From assembly GCA_008973525.1 (NCBI GenBank), contig WACJ01000526.1, positions 1,674,001 through 1,738,000 of the forward strand: a stretch of 64,000 nucleotides of DNA. The letters run 5' to 3'. Source of the stretch: Stenopsyche tienmushanensis. Lineage: Eukaryota; Arthropoda; Insecta; Trichoptera; Stenopsychidae. Within the stretch, counting starts at the first letter, position 1. Each line of letters starts with the position of its first letter. Below the pieces are notes generated by a model, which worked only from the letters and a program-made list of their open reading frames with translations, was not told the DNA's origin and did not search any database. A program made the translations under genes and the position numbers. Of the stretch, positions 34,696 through 49,600 are shown piece by piece.

Positions 34696-36016
34696 GTAAT
34701 CAGAAAGTTGCCATATGATAAAACATTTAAATGTAGTTCCCAAATATAAAATTACACCTGGCAATTTTAACGATTTTTTACGAAATTGAAATGTTATTTT
34801 GTTTAAAATTAATTAAAACACATATTAATTTGAAAATAATTTATTGCACTGCATTTTATTTAAATTATTGGGCGTTTTGTGAAATATTAAAAATTGAAAG
34901 TTTTTTTAAAATTAAACTAAAAAAAATTATACGCTTTTGTATTTGTTAAATATATAAATATAATATTAGATAAGTAATAAAAATTATGCTGTTTAAATTC
35001 GAATTAAAGGGAAAAATTTTGCTGAATAATTTCATTTTATCAGAATTAATCAGCAACATTGAAATAGGTATAAACCATGTATAAACTAAGTGAAAAAATT
35101 AGAAATATCATTAAGCGTTTTTTTTTTTTGCTTCTGGCTATTTTATTGACGTTGACTTGCCTGTCAGCTGCAAAATTTAAAATGAATACAAGGTATTGCA
35201 TTTCTAATAAGAAATAATATCGCAAGTGTTGAAATTACATTAGGATTTAATTAATGTTTTACTTATTTTTTGAATGCATAGATGAATCTCGATGATCTCT
35301 CATTTACATGTAATAATTTGGGGATGTTTCACTAATTTTTTCCTTTTAAGTAACGTCTAATGAAAAATAATTTTACAAAGTATGGTGGTGGTTTTCTAAG
35401 ATTACAAATTATAAGTATTTGTATGTACAGTGGGTGTCAAATTTGACCTATTGTATTTAATCGGTCGGGTTCTCAATATTTACTGGCCTGAAGAAGTCGA
35501 ACTCTTAACATCTAATAGTAATGTGTATCAGATCAATAAGACGTAACGTAAACCCCTAGCTGACACAAGACGGTCCGTTATCTTCGTCGCTGCGATTTGA
35601 TAACCGCGTTCTTCAGACGCGAGATTCGCACCAGAGTGATCGTTCCAAAACGACTACAGTACGATGATGTACAGTGCGGCTCCGGATGTCGTTCTGGCTC
35701 TGATTAACGGCAGAGGTCAGGATTCTTCATCACTTTCGGTGACAGGATTCAGGAACAGGAGCTCCACAGGAAGATTAAATTAATAGACAAAATGCTGGCG
35801 CAACACATATATTGAAAGATAAATAAGCAAAGTGGACGACGTTTATGAGTGGCCACGAGAGAAAGGCGGAAAGTATGGCTTATCAGGATAAGTCGACGGA
35901 GGCTCTTTAAACGGCAAGTCCCAATAACCAACTGCTGAAGACTAGTACTGGGGCAGACGACCCTATGTTTCTTCACCCTTCAGACTCTTTGGCGTCCAAA
36001 AATGCAAAAATCCACT

Positions 36017-36245
36017 TCATCATCATAGTGCAGCCACTAACAGTCCACTACAGAACTATGGACCTCTTCAATATCCATTCACAGGAAGGGGTTACATCCA
36101 TCTCGTCTGTATCATACATTCACCTCCTCATTCGCTCGATATTGAAGGTGGCATTACCACCGAGTTTTATTTCAAACGCTCACCCACAGGTATCCTGAAT
36201 GAACGTATTGAAGAACGCTTTCGTAAACGTCTTGATAGGGAGTGT
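36017..36245 (-). mobile_element. LINE/SINE-type repeat copy C
   Basis: Matches copies A, B and D: on the plus strand catcatagtgcagccac at the left and GTATCCTGAATGAACGTATT towards the right. It extends farther 5' (element orientation) than A, to about 36245. No target duplication was found. Confidence 0.65.
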
Positions 36246-37320
36246 AAACTATGAGCATGTGATTATAAAGGGCTTTGCAAATATTCTTCCAAACGTGACT
36301 TGTTCCGTCTTGTTTTTTTTTTTAAAGTTAAACTAAAAAATCTGTAAAACCAGCACAATTTTTATTTTTGACTTTACACGACAGAAAAAACTTTACAGAG
36401 ACTTTACAGACTTTTGACAGAAAAGTAGAAGCACAGCATGTATGTTCTCCGGTGTGAAAGGCTTAAGACAGAAAGAGCCACTTTATAATCATGGTTACTT
36501 GTATTCAAATTAATACAATATTTTCTGATTTTCAAATACATAAATTGTAAAATAATTTTAAAAAGAGGGTTAAAATCCTTTCATATTATTGATTGTGATA
36601 ATGAATAAAACTATTTGAATATTGAAGTTTTATTTATCTTATATCTATAAACATAATTTTACAATTAATTTAATTCTACCATATTTGGCATTGAAGTACA
36701 TAGAGCGATGTTTATGGTTATTTATTACTGTAACATTTCTCAGTATTAGAAATGCAAATGAAAAATGCTGCTTGTAGATTATTTAATTTGTTACAACCAT
36801 ACAAGTGCATTTCGACAAAAAAAAATCAAAACTGATTTTTAATTTTTAAGTACCATTTGCATGACTTAATATTTGAGAAACAACCAAATTTAAATGAAAA
36901 TTTGAATGCACAACCTACGAATGACATTAAAATTGTTATTTGTAATGTTTTTCCATTACGCTAAAATTATTAATTATAAAATGATTGCTTTTATTTCTCT
37001 ATAACACATTAAAAATATTATGACATTATTAATGTAATTTAATGAAATAAATTAATTTGGCACCTATATGCATCCTAGAAAGTGCCGAGGTGTGCCAATA
37101 ATTTAAATAAATATAATAAATACTGCAATTGTCACTATTCACTGTGGTAGTATCATAGAAATATGTGGTAACCATTAAATCTTAACTGTAAATATTTTGT
37201 CTACTTCAGAAAGTTGATTTTCAAATGCAGCTTCGGCTTTCCCTATTGGAACTAGGTGAAATTCTATCAAATTCCAATTCATTTGTAAAATGTTATTGTC
37301 ATTTTTGATCCAGATGGGTT

Positions 37321-37326
37321 TTTATT
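37321..37326 (-). terminator. Candidate citrate synthase polyadenylation signal AATAAA
   Basis: Plus-strand tttatt gives AATAAA on the minus strand about 140 nt after the stop codon. Another lies near 36.63 kb. Which is used cannot be told from sequence. Confidence 0.35.
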
Positions 37327-37464
37327 ATTATAAATAATAAAATACCTTAGATATCTTACAATTTTTCTGAATGAAGTGTAAATAATTTGCTACGCTGTAC
37401 TGTAAATATTTGGTGTATAGTTTGTATCAATTGATTTTATGCGTGGAAGTGGGTGATAATCTAA

Positions 37465-37626
37465 TTACTTCTTCAAGTTTTTAATAAGAATATCAGTGGA
37501 GAATGATTTTGGTCTCTCAATTGGGAATCCAAGGGCTCGTGACCACACCAATTGTGCAAGAACACCTAGTGCTCGAGACACTCCGAAGAGAACAGTGTAG
37601 TAGTTCATTTCCTTCATTCCGTAATA
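37465..37626 (-). CDS. CS: Citrate synthase terminal exon 9 (aa 413-465)
   Basis: Acceptor CTTTTTCAG|TATTAC; stop TAA at 37467-37465. Encodes [36 protein letters not shown] and a Lys-rich C terminus. Confidence 0.95.
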   Translation of the reverse strand, partial: YYGMKEMNYYTVLFGVSRALGVLAQLVWSRALGFPIERPKSFSTDILIKNLKK

Positions 37627-40600
37627 CTGAAAAAGGAATTACAAATTTATATAATATACATATTCAATTATTAGTATTGAAAAATTAAATTCAAATGTAT
37701 AAATACCTGCAATAACACCCCAGAATGAGCATCTACATTGGGCCATGGGTTCTTCACTTTTCCTAATTCGGTAAGAATTGGAGGAACAACCTTGTAAACG
37801 TTCGATACAAGACGGAATAGTTTGTCATCGGGTAAATGTTTAAGAGCGAACTCACGTTGGCATGTATATCTAACAAAATATATAAATATTAGCAATATTG
37901 AATGAAAATATTAATACAAATTATTTCTATCGTTAATACAAACCTGGGATCAGTTTTTCTCAAAACAGCGTGGCCATAACCTGGTACTACTTGACCAGAT
38001 TTGAGTGTTTTCCAAATGAATTCCTTAAGTTGGTCTTCAGTGGCATCTTCACCGATCTGCTTACGCAGTTTCTGGAGCCACACTAAGACCTAAAAAGAAA
38101 AAAAATGGACTATGTTAATATTTATCTATGTTTAAAGACTCGTACGCTGCACTCATATAAACGCGCAATAAAAATATTTGCATTGAAAATCGCATTATGA
38201 TTAGATATCAACATGTTAGTATAGTAATCATTTTCGCAAGCAGTGCTTTAAAATATAAATGTGAAAATGTCCAATTTATTCATTTTCAGTAGAACTGACC
38301 TCTTGATTAGCCAACCCGTGGAGGGGTCCAGCGAGACCATTCAGACCAGCAGCAAATGATAGGTAGGGATCACTCAAGGCTGAACCCACCAAATGTACAG
38401 TGTGAGCTGAAACGTTTCCTCCTTCATGATCACTGTGGAAGATGTAAATAAAACGGTCATAATTCATTTTAATGATTTCGAAACACATATTGAAATCAAT
38501 ATAAAGTTACGCATATCACATTTGATATAGTTCATTTAATTTCTGAAAACATGTTAAGCAATATTGTATCAAATCAATATCAAAATATTGAAGAAAACAA
38601 AATACATGAAAATTCGCTGCAGATTATTACGGCAATAAAGATTAAATACAGAAGAAAGGTTATTCGAAATAGTTATACAATTTTTCTTTAACAAAAGGAT
38701 AATACAGCGGTGAGTTTCTGGAGCTGGAATATGGAAAATAATTGGTTCATAGGAATTGAATTGATGCAGGTAAAGAGCATAAAACAATAGTCTGCGTTAA
38801 GTTGTGGTACAGTGAACATCTTGAAAATTATTTTTGTCTAATAATTCAATATTATTTTGTATATACGTATACTTTTTACGTTATATCCATTTTTCGTTCT
38901 ATACCTTTTTAATAATCTACAACAGGCGAACTTAAGACATAAGATAATGACCAGCAGAAAGGATTTACCTAATCATATTTTTAAAAAACCAAGAAAAGCT
39001 GTGGGACGAAAGATAACAAGTTACCTTAGTATTAGCTTAGCGAGGCAAAATAATAGTCACAATGCTCAGTGCAGAGCTTCTCAATCAATGAGAAGAAGAG
39101 CAAGGACTACCCCATACCAATCTAATCAAGATGAGCTAATAAATAAGCCAGTAGCCTAATATACTTAATAAACGTCCTGCATAACAAAATACTATTTTTT
39201 TTATTCATAAACCCTCAATTTTTTCATTTTATTCCAAAGGGTTAATATGTGCATAAAAATATTTCTTTAAGTTGTAATAACGTATGTAAGTTATAAATGT
39301 AAAGTTAACGCATGTTCAGGCTGCAACATATAACACAATATAAACATAAACAGTACACTCGTATGTATTTATATTATTTTTACCATGTTAAAGCGAAAAA
39401 ATCTGTACATTTTCTTGAGCCGGTTATTTTAAAACCATGCAAAAAGAGATGTAAAGTAAGCATTAGTGGAGCTTTTAGAATACTCGCTGTTCTAAATGAA
39501 TAATATCACAAGCTAGCAACATTTTTTTTTTATTTGATAAAGTAATTATTTATTTTATAAAAGCAGATAAACATAATATAATTAGATTAGTAACCATAGT
39601 GTGCAACTTAAAATTAAATAAAAATGTTGCAGTTGCTCTCGTTTAATACATTTTTATCTTGATGACTACAATTGTTGATTACAACAGAGTTATTTTGTTT
39701 GATCACTGCATTTCAAGTTTATTTCTGGAATTGTTATTTGTGGTTATATGCACAGTCTTATCCATTTATTAGTTTTTTGAATTTAAGGGGTCATCTCACT
39801 ATCACGTCAAAAAAATGGATATGTCTCTAAGGAAATAGTCCATAATTTAATTGAAGAAATTTAGATTATTTCAATGCTATAAGCTAATTTGCGTAATGCG
39901 CTCAAAGCAATCTCTCCTTCTAGATTGCACCCCAACGGCTCTGAGACCGCTGCAGCCACAGGCTTGCCCCTTTACCTGCTTTTGTTTGCAGACCAGAGGT
40001 TCCTATTGGAGACCTTTCTTATCTTTATTATAGTAAGGAGCAAATTAAGTCAAAAAAAAAATGTTAATATAGATTGAAAAAAAAGAGAATAAGCAAATGG
40101 AAAGTAAAGGCAAAAAAAAGAAAGAACTCTGTATGAAATGCTTCGAAAACCGAATAGCTTATTAATAAACAATTAATCAAATTATTATGGCTTAGCTCTC
40201 CGCCTACATCTTGATTCAATAAAAAAGATTGAGAAATGCTATTTGGGCCACATACTATCACAAAATTTCGATTGATGAAGCCCCTCAGCATTTACAATGG
40301 CCGGAAGGGGCAGATTCTTGGTGCGAATTGCAAAAACATGCAACTACAAGATCGTTATATTTGTACAAGCAACATCCCTCTCTCACAGAGGATGTTCAGC
40401 AAATCTTAAGAGCCATTTATGAAGAATTAACGTCTGATAATTTATTGGAAAGATGCCTTGGCTCGTTTCAACGAGTGCGTATAGTCTCTAGTACCAAAAT
40501 ATATTTTTTATGGCAAAAAATACTAGAAATCGCAAAATATACTGCAGCCAGTATTTTTAACGAAGTAAAGTAAGCCTGAATGAAAAAATTGTTCCACACC

Positions 40601-43600
40601 GTGGACTGGCATCTTTTTTGACATGTCATTTTGATGTTTTAAAAACGATATAAAGCATATTCTTTTAAATTACGAATTTATTTTTTTAGTATTATATAAA
40701 AGTGCCATAATAAATCTCAAAAAGATTAATTTCATTGTATTTTAACTTACTGAGAAAAAAATTGTTAAAAACTGCCTATTTTTTGGGCCGTTAAAGTGAG
40801 ATGACCCCTTAAATAAATATCATCGTTCATATATAAAAAATACTAAAATGTCGCATAACAATATTACAAAAAATACATTACACAAAAAATATATTTGTCA
40901 AAAATAATGCTTACATTATGTAAGTGGTAAAATAATTTATAAAGATAAAAATTATCAGCAATATTCATCATACTGATCTCATCTTTATTTATTAATAATA
41001 TAGAATATTTTTTTATATGTTTAAACTGCTTATTATGCGTATTAAAAAAAATTAAATTAATCTAGGGATTAATGATAAAAGTTTTATAATTTGAGAATGA
41101 AGTGTTTACAAGTGTGATCTTTTGATTTTAATTTTAATATCAATCATAATCTCAATTAGATAATGTGTATTTTTATAAATTAAAAATAGATTCTGATTAA
41201 TATTATGAAATGTAAGTAGGTGGAAGTATTCAGAAAATAAATTATCAAAGATCAAGTAGAAAAATCGCTCAAGATAAAATATGATAAATTACCTGTGGAT
41301 TGTCAAATATAGCCTCATGAGCTCTGTGAATTCCGCATTATCATAGCCAAGCATTTGTGTGAAGTTTGCAGACCAATCTTTGCTTGTATCAATGGCGCCA
41401 ATTCCTTTGCCGTCTCTGTATGTATTGCGGTAAATGGTGGCAGCTACGACTGGTAGTTTAGCAATAAGATCCATTGTATCCTCATAGATGTACTGTAAAA
41501 AATTTTAATTTTCTAAAATTCCAACATCTGTTGATTTTGTTTAACGTTTCAAATTTATCGACAATTTAATTAAAAAATCTGATCTCTTATAATTAATGTT
41601 TGTGGCAATTTATCTTGTCGGATTAGTGATAAAAATGTATACATATGTAGTTTATCAAAATAAAAAGATCTAGATTAAAATATAAAAGCACTTCCGTGAA
41701 CTTGGTAGATAAAAATAGTAGAAAAGAAGGCTAGTTTCAAACATAAATGAATTACAATATAAATATGCCCATTTTATGTTTCAATGTACATACCTCCCAA
41801 TATTTGGATTTGTGCACGCCATCGGAGTATGCCTTTGCGTATTTGCTTTCGCTGTTCAGAGCCGTTATGGCACAGGAAAATTGTGACATTGGATGAACTT
41901 TGGATGGCATGTTATTTAATAATGTGACAACATGGGCAGGAAGTTCAGCTCTGAAATTTAAGCAATTCGTTAGATAAAAAGCTTGGATGCTGAATAACAA
42001 TAATTTTAAGAGACAAAAAAATACCTGTTGGCCCACTCCTTTGAAATTGCCTTAACTTGTGCATCACTAGGTACGTCGCCAGTGATGAGAAGCCAAAACA
42101 ATCCCTCTGGGAGGGGTTCTGTGCCTCCGGAGGCCTTGGGCAATACTTTCTGGCATTCTGGAATGGAAAGACCTCGGAAACGGATACCCTCATCGGGATC
42201 CAAAACGGATGTGTCGCAGATTAAGCCTTTAATTCCTCGCATACCGCCATACATCTGGAAAAATGGTAATAAATTTAATTTATGAATATAAAAAATTATA
42301 GCAAAATTATTTAAAAATTATGTTACCATATCGACTGTGACGTCGCCGAGTTTTGTCGCGCCATAGTCTTTTCTGAATGCTTTAACGCGTTCTTGTTCAG
42401 CTGGAATTTTTTGTGATAGTACAGCTTTCAGGTCCGTGCTCGAGTCGGCGCTGATCTTTCGGCATAGTATAGAGACTTGCGGCAATACTTTCTGCAACAA
42501 TTAAATAGCATATGAAGTAACTCAAATACTTTCAATTCACTCGCGTATTGCAACATTTTAATTTCGCTTATTAACCCTTTGTGGTCCAATACGAATTGGA
42601 CATCTTTGTTTAACTGATGGCAAATAAAAGACATCTTCTAAGGATATAAAAAATAAACCAAAATTAGCTGTTGCTTGGCGAGAAGTACCGAAATGAACAA
42701 AGATTGTATGGTGTGTTCGCATCGTAATATTCCAGGAAAAAAAAGACGAACAACATTTTATTGCGTTCGAGAAAAAGCCCGAAAGATTGTTTTAAAAAAT
42801 GCCACACTTACATAATTTTAGGAATCAATTTTTGCAAATTAGTATTAAATACATCAACAAACATCGTTCGTACTAAATACATATTTTTTAATAAATTCAC
42901 TGAAAATGGCTCGGATCTTCGGAACGCTGAGGGTTAAAAGTATCAAAAAATGTACATATGAATTCGAATGTTATAAATATTCATAATATAGACTAAAATA
43001 TCAAGATGATTTGTGAATATGAATTAATTCAGAGCAGAGCTTTAAGTATTTAATTTCAAATGTAATAATTATTTAATCTAATGGATGTGTCATTCTTATA
43101 AAAATATTATGCAGTGAAAGTGAAAATTGGTTATATAAATATACTCAGTCGATGTGATAATTGCTGCTTTGAAGAGACTTTAAAATGTAAACAATACAGT
43201 CATAAGAGTGGAAGAAAAAATATACTACAAGAGAAAATATTTAGATTCATATTATTTATAGCATTGTATAAAAAAGCCTTTTTTTATTCGCAATAATAAC
43301 TTCAGTCTAAAATAGATCCATTCAATTCCATACTCATTACACTGTAGAGAGGTTACGACAATTGAGTGTTGTATAAGACAAATTATATTTTAGTATACTG
43401 GCCATTTGCCAAAAATCAAATGTGAAAACAAGTACACATTTTTAGATTTGTAGTATGGTTTAGTTTAAATGGTAAGTTTCAAATAAAACTTTCAGAAGAA
43501 AACCCTCATAGGTTCGAAAGTCTAATGTTATTTTTGGGGACTCAATTATAAAGGAATTTCAATATTTATAATATTTTTTCTGCATTAACATGAGAATTTG

Positions 43601-46600
43601 TGTTCCTAATGGCTATTAATGTTGTATATGACACTAGGATGTGCTAATCCAAAAAATAAAATTGATTCATAAATAAAATTATTTTGCTATGCATTTAAAA
43701 TTTAATATAAACTCAATAAAGCTTATTTTATACGCGAAAAGCGTCCGTTTATAAGTAAGCCATGTCAGCACCCAAAATATACTGTTATCATGTGTATCAC
43801 GTCTTGTAATAAATATCGACATGGATGAATCTGGGCATCAAAATTTTGATCAGTGGCATTAAGAGATAGCAGCAAATCTTAACATATGACATGAAACAAA
43901 TAAAAACGAGGCGATGTTTTATCTTCGCCACAATTAGATATGCAATCTGGCTTTCAGCGGTGCACTTCTTTGTGATTTGTTCAGCATCCAATTCTATATT
44001 TGCTGGATTGATATTTCTGGTTGAGGAACGCGAGTTGTCATACAAGTACGTTCATCGACCTATAGCTAAATATATGCACTCAAATGCATAAGAGTCTAGT
44101 GATTGAAAATAGCAAATTATCTAATTCTAGAATAGACTATGATACGATGCGCATTACATCTGAGGAAAGACGGATTTTATTTATCTTAAAAAATACCGCA
44201 GACTGCAAATAATTGGACAATAGATCGAGGAAATCAATTTTAGCACAATCAAGGGAAGGATGAAATGCTTTTTGGACGCATTCAATAATGCGAAGACGGA
44301 CATATGATAGCACAATAAAAATATGGTTACGACACATTGGAGTTCAGCCAAAGATTTTAAATACCGACAGAATCTTCCTGCAATAGATTGCAACTTGTTA
44401 CGTGTACATCTCAAATACTTCCTTTCTGCTATTATTTGGTCGCCGTATCAAAGCCCAGGAAAATCTCTGATAAAAGCATGTTTTTTGTTTATAAAATAAT
44501 TTTCAAATGCGACTGCTTCCCGAGTGTATCCGATAACTCGCTGGTAGATAAGAGGATTTATCGACACGAAGTTGCGAGCATTAATCCCAAAGGGCTAACA
44601 TATTATATAAAGGATGCTATCAAATTGGACATGCCATGAAATCTATGTCTAAAAATTGATAAACTTACTTCCGCAAATACCAATACTCGATTCCACGAGC
44701 ACGGTTTTTTATTGCATGGTTTACTAGCATGCCGATTACTCCAGTGAAGTGATCACACTTTTGGGTTAACGATCACTAGCGAGACATCTTTGTTAATTAT
44801 GTAACTAAATAATGTCTTTGTTATTAATAACATTTCATAGAAAAGCTCGAAAGTGCAACGATGACGGAGTATTTGAGGGCTTGGGGCGCAAAACGCAGAA
44901 TACCGACCCGTTGCTGAGCTGCATATGGTTTTTATTTTACTTGACGATTCTACTTTACACGAATCAACACAAATAGCATCCGATCGCGAGGTGCTCATGC
45001 GTTATATCAGCGATTCGAAAAGCGGACCGATTGGACATTCAAAACTTGTGGCCACTCCGCTCTCCTCTAGGGCTTTTTGCGGCATTTTTAATGATCTGCA
45101 AAATTACGGAAACAATATAGCGTCTAGACACTTTCTAACATAGTAATTTTTTTTAACAGTAACCGCTATCTATACGTTAAGTCGAGTACTTTTGGGACAA
45201 TCTTCGTATATTATTTTAAAACATACATTATAAATATATTTAATATATTGCATTCATAATAGTGTTAATTAACTTTAAAAAAAATAGTTGGATTTCCGGT
45301 GTAGGGGGGCGCTTCCTACCCTTGTTACGGCTCTGTCAACATGAACAAGTTTAAATAATAAATCAACTCATAAATGATTCGTCGCAACGTTGATTAACGA
45401 CAGCTATCGATTACACATTTTAACTGGGGTTAATCGAATGTTTTGCCAGATGTAATTGAATCAGCTCGCGCGAGATCAATGCTATCAAAGCGACCGATTA
45501 TTGACCATAGTACGGGAAACGCGACGTACGCAATACGATATGTGTCATAAGAGCGATGACCACATACAAACTCGACTACAATGCGTCCTCCTAATAAAAC
45601 AGATCATTCAATTAAGACCCGACCTACAAGTTCAACTCTCGATGGCCTGGTCGTGAAGGTGATGCGTAATCGTGGCGCCACCGTTAGGGCGCCCCTTCCA
45701 CATTTGATAAAACTTGGTAAGTGGGTTGAGATCTAAGCGTGGGTTGCGACCTTATTATTTAGACAGAGCAGCGATTTGTCTCCAAAATTATATCATAATC
45801 GGTATCATCGTAAAACTTGAACGACGTCCCTTACAATAGTATTGGTATGGTGGATTAGATCCTGGACGTTTATTAGCCAGATTGTATCATTTAGTCTTAA
45901 GGAACGTAAATCATTTTTTTAAATTTATTCAATGATTTTGTAAAATTTAACTTGATTAAACCATGTAAGATATTGATTTTTTAATATATATATGTATGTA
46001 TATAATGTAAACGTGTAAGGGATAATATATAGGGGCGGCAGGGAAACTTCCTGATTTAAAAGGCGCGCCCTGAAGCGACAACCCCGCAAGCAAAGTGTCA
46101 AAAAGAAGAATATCTTTTGGCAACCCTTATATACTTTTCATCCATTCTCTTTGCTATATGATTTTGTATGATGGCGCTCCTGTGGCATTTGATCCCTCTC
46201 ATAGCGATAACAAAAAATAAACTAATTCTGCAGCATTAGCATAATCGTAGTGCAACCGCATGATCGATTATAATTATAATATTGCTCCAATAAGACTATT
46301 TAATTGGCCTCCTTTGGCGTAATATTGCATTTATCAGATCGTTATGACAATCCACAACACACAAACTGGACGAACAGACAGAATTTCATTTGAACAAACA
46401 GTACGTTTGAATGTCTGCCTCGATCTAGTAATAAACATCTGTATAAATAAGTGGAAAACGCGACGATTAATATGAATTCTTTAAAAACGCCGGCAACGTT
46501 TGGCATTACGGTATTACGTACTCACGAGGACGCAGAAGTGTCCACCTAACACGCAACTAACGGGCCACGCATACTTGACCTTCTCACGATTCGTTGCCAT

Positions 46601-49600
46601 GAATCAGATCTTAATCAGAAGCTATTTTTACTACCTTTTTGTCTAATATGGCACGATTGAAGGTCACGAACTTGGTCGCCGAATTCCAAAAAATTACGTT
46701 GGTTCGTTGGAGCAATCGCGAAAGAGTTTGTGTCTTCACAAGCAATGAAAGCACTAAAAACGGATCGTGCATCGAAGAATCGATTTGAAGCATTATAAAA
46801 GCAATTAAAAAGTCTTCAAGGATACCAAATCATTATTGATTGGGCATCGGAAGAAATAGCTACATCATTAAAATCATGTGCGTCATGATTTTTTGCCAGT
46901 TCAACCCTATAAAGACGCGCATGACCAAATGCGATATATTAAATACTATTACCCGACCTAACGTATAGATGGCGGTTACTTTTTACTAAATAGAAAGTGT
47001 CCAGCCGCTACATTGCTTCCGTGATCCTGCTGATCATAGAAACTATCGCAAAAAGACCTAAAAAAAAGGACGGAATGGCCACAAGGTCTGTATGTCCGAT
47101 TGGTCCGCTTTTCGAACCGCTGATATGACGAATGAGCACCTCGCGATCGGATGCAATCTGTGTTGATTCGTGTAAAGTAGAATGGTCAAGTAAAATAAAA
47201 ACCATGTGCAACTCTCGACCGAGTCGGTATTCTGCGTTTTACACCTCAAACACAGATGTGCCCGTCTTTGCCACGCCCTTGTTACGGCGCTGTATCCACG
47301 CCATCAAAATTGATTATTTATTTAGGGTTGTCTTTCTTTTCGTCTTTAAGTCGTTCTGATCAATACTACTCAAAATATTAATCAAAAAGCTGTTCTTATT
47401 AATATAATATTTTTTTTTTGCATTAGGCATTTTGACCAATATATCCCAAAACAGATTCAGTTACGTTTAGCAAAGATCATTCAATGGGCAGTCCTAATGA
47501 CCAATTTAAAAATATATATTTCTACGAGCTTTTGCGACAAAATTGCTTGGATGATTTGTTATAGTCCAGCAAGGAAATGCAAGATGGTTTGCATACAATT
47601 AAAATGATATTCTCTTGCAGATGGAAACGAGGTAATGATTAAGCGGATTAGGTAATGTCTTATAGTCGGATCCATCTAGGAAATCATGACGACCTCGTCA
47701 CTCTGCCAAGAATTGGGTATGATCATTAAGTTTGATCAGCTCATTCGAGCGCTCGCCTCCTAACAGGACCATCAATCACAGGCGAGTTATGTTATAATTA
47801 TATCAATATATCAAGTGTTAAATCGTTCCAAAGATTCGACAATTGGCTTGTCGGCTGTTAATACAATTCAAGTGTTTATTAGGGATGGCAATGCATATAT
47901 GTACAAATTTGCAACGAACACTCATATCCATAGATCATTGCATCAAAAATATAAAAAAACAGGTGGACGACACTCGTTGCCACGGCACGCATTGGCGCTA
48001 TGTATATTATTTATCATCATTTGATATTATGTACATTATACACAGCCATACAATCTAAAACTATAACATGATCAAAGTGTAATTCATCACTGAAGAATGG
48101 ACAAATAGACCGAGATAAAGTCCAAATCCGATTTTAATAAAGCAGCTTAAGACGATGAGAAATCGATTGGTGTCTAAAATAAAACATATGTACATAATTC
48201 GGTCATTGTATGATATCATCTTCTGGTGTTATTTTATTACTATAATAATACCACATGCAGAATTACAAAAGAGTCGATTGTAATTAAAGCAACCAATATG
48301 CGTTCAGTCGTGTCTATTGTCATGGAAACTTTATTTTTAACATAATAAAATTACCAAAGAGACAAAAATAGTTCCGAGACATATCTACCGTCCAGTCAAC
48401 GTACGATACGAAGGTTATTTTTCCACATTTAGTAGCACCTGAGAGTTTGGAAGTAACAGGTATAAAAGGCTGAAGAGATCGTCGAGTATCATTGTGACAT
48501 TTAAGGTCAGCATTCCTGAGGAGTAGTTTCGTCGTTTTAAGCAAACACGACCAACGAATGACAGAATGCGCCACTCGTTCAAAAAGTGCTAGATCATCAC
48601 AAACAATCTGAGTAGGGAATATGTTTTTCAAATTGTTGTATCAACCTTTCCCTACCGGTGATGTATTTACTACACCTTGACTCTAATAGTGGGAATATCG
48701 ATATGAAATATAATAGATACGGGCTTCAGAATTTTAGTATTCCTACGTAATATAATTACGGATCACATCAAAGTATTATATTATGTAAATATTCATCTGC
48801 AGTGACGGAAATAAATAATTTGTCGGGAAATCGGGAATTTTGCGATTTTTAGTCCGTGTCTCAGCAGAAAGGAATTTTATCAGTCACATTGATGGTGTTA
48901 TACGAAAATGGGGGCTCACGCGGTCATCAACTCGAACTAGCATTTAAATATGTGATGACGATACCTCCAATGAGTCTGGAGGCTGAGCGTGCATTTTCAG
49001 CAGCAAGTTGCCTGACTTCCAAAATCAGATCCAGACTAAATGACGAAACATTCGATGCTTTAATGTTACTTCGGGCACATTTTTAAAATAACATATTATT
49101 ATGCTACTACTATGCTCTTGAAAAATTCTCCAAAGAAAAATATTATCAAAGATTAATTGCAAAAGGACTCACTCATCAAGAAAATCGTTGATATATCAAC
49201 AGTAGACGAACGACGCCAAAAATAACTCGAGGAATCTTAACATTTTCCTTCTCTTCGATTAGAACCCTAATGGATATACGACGGTAAAGTTTCAATGGTC
49301 ATCTAATGACGTGGGCAACCGGAATAACCGGTTTTTTTTCGTACAATAAGTACTATAGCCGAATTAACAAACAATGAATTAATGAATATGAAAATGTGTA
49401 TTTTATTAGACGGCGATAAACGTAAATGTGCATGTTATTGAATAGATAACGCCCCTGTGGCATTAATCTCACCGGGATTACTTTTCGATATCGAATTCGG
49501 TAACAATATGCAAGAATAAATGCGACGATTTACCGAGGCATAATCATTGATAAATAGGCATTTAAGCTTTTATGGTGCAATTGGTTAACATCTGATTCCG

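Larger units (their letters stand above)
34700..37464. other. Intergenic region between NFXL1 and citrate synthase
   Basis: Mostly AT-rich. A GC-richer block at 35530-36000 contains open pieces (AESMAYQDKSTEAL, ADDPMFLHPSDSLASKNA) that I could not assign. LINE/SINE copy C follows directly. The citrate synthase 3' UTR occupies the right end. Confidence 0.5.

Noticed and set aside
42428..42634. Minus-strand frame with an ATG just upstream of citrate synthase exon 2
   Set aside because: It runs through the splice acceptor in a different frame from KVLPQ and has no presequence character.
44660..44720. GGAAGTAAGT donor on the minus strand, tested as an alternative citrate synthase first exon
   Set aside because: No in-frame ATG with a citrate synthase-like start precedes it; the 62.07-kb exon fits far better.
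46990..47250. Overlapping short frames at 44.9-45.1, 47.0-47.3 and 51.75-52.1 kb sharing HMVFILL-type peptides
   Set aside because: They recur only because they lie in the same repeat family; no conserved domain or consistent start.
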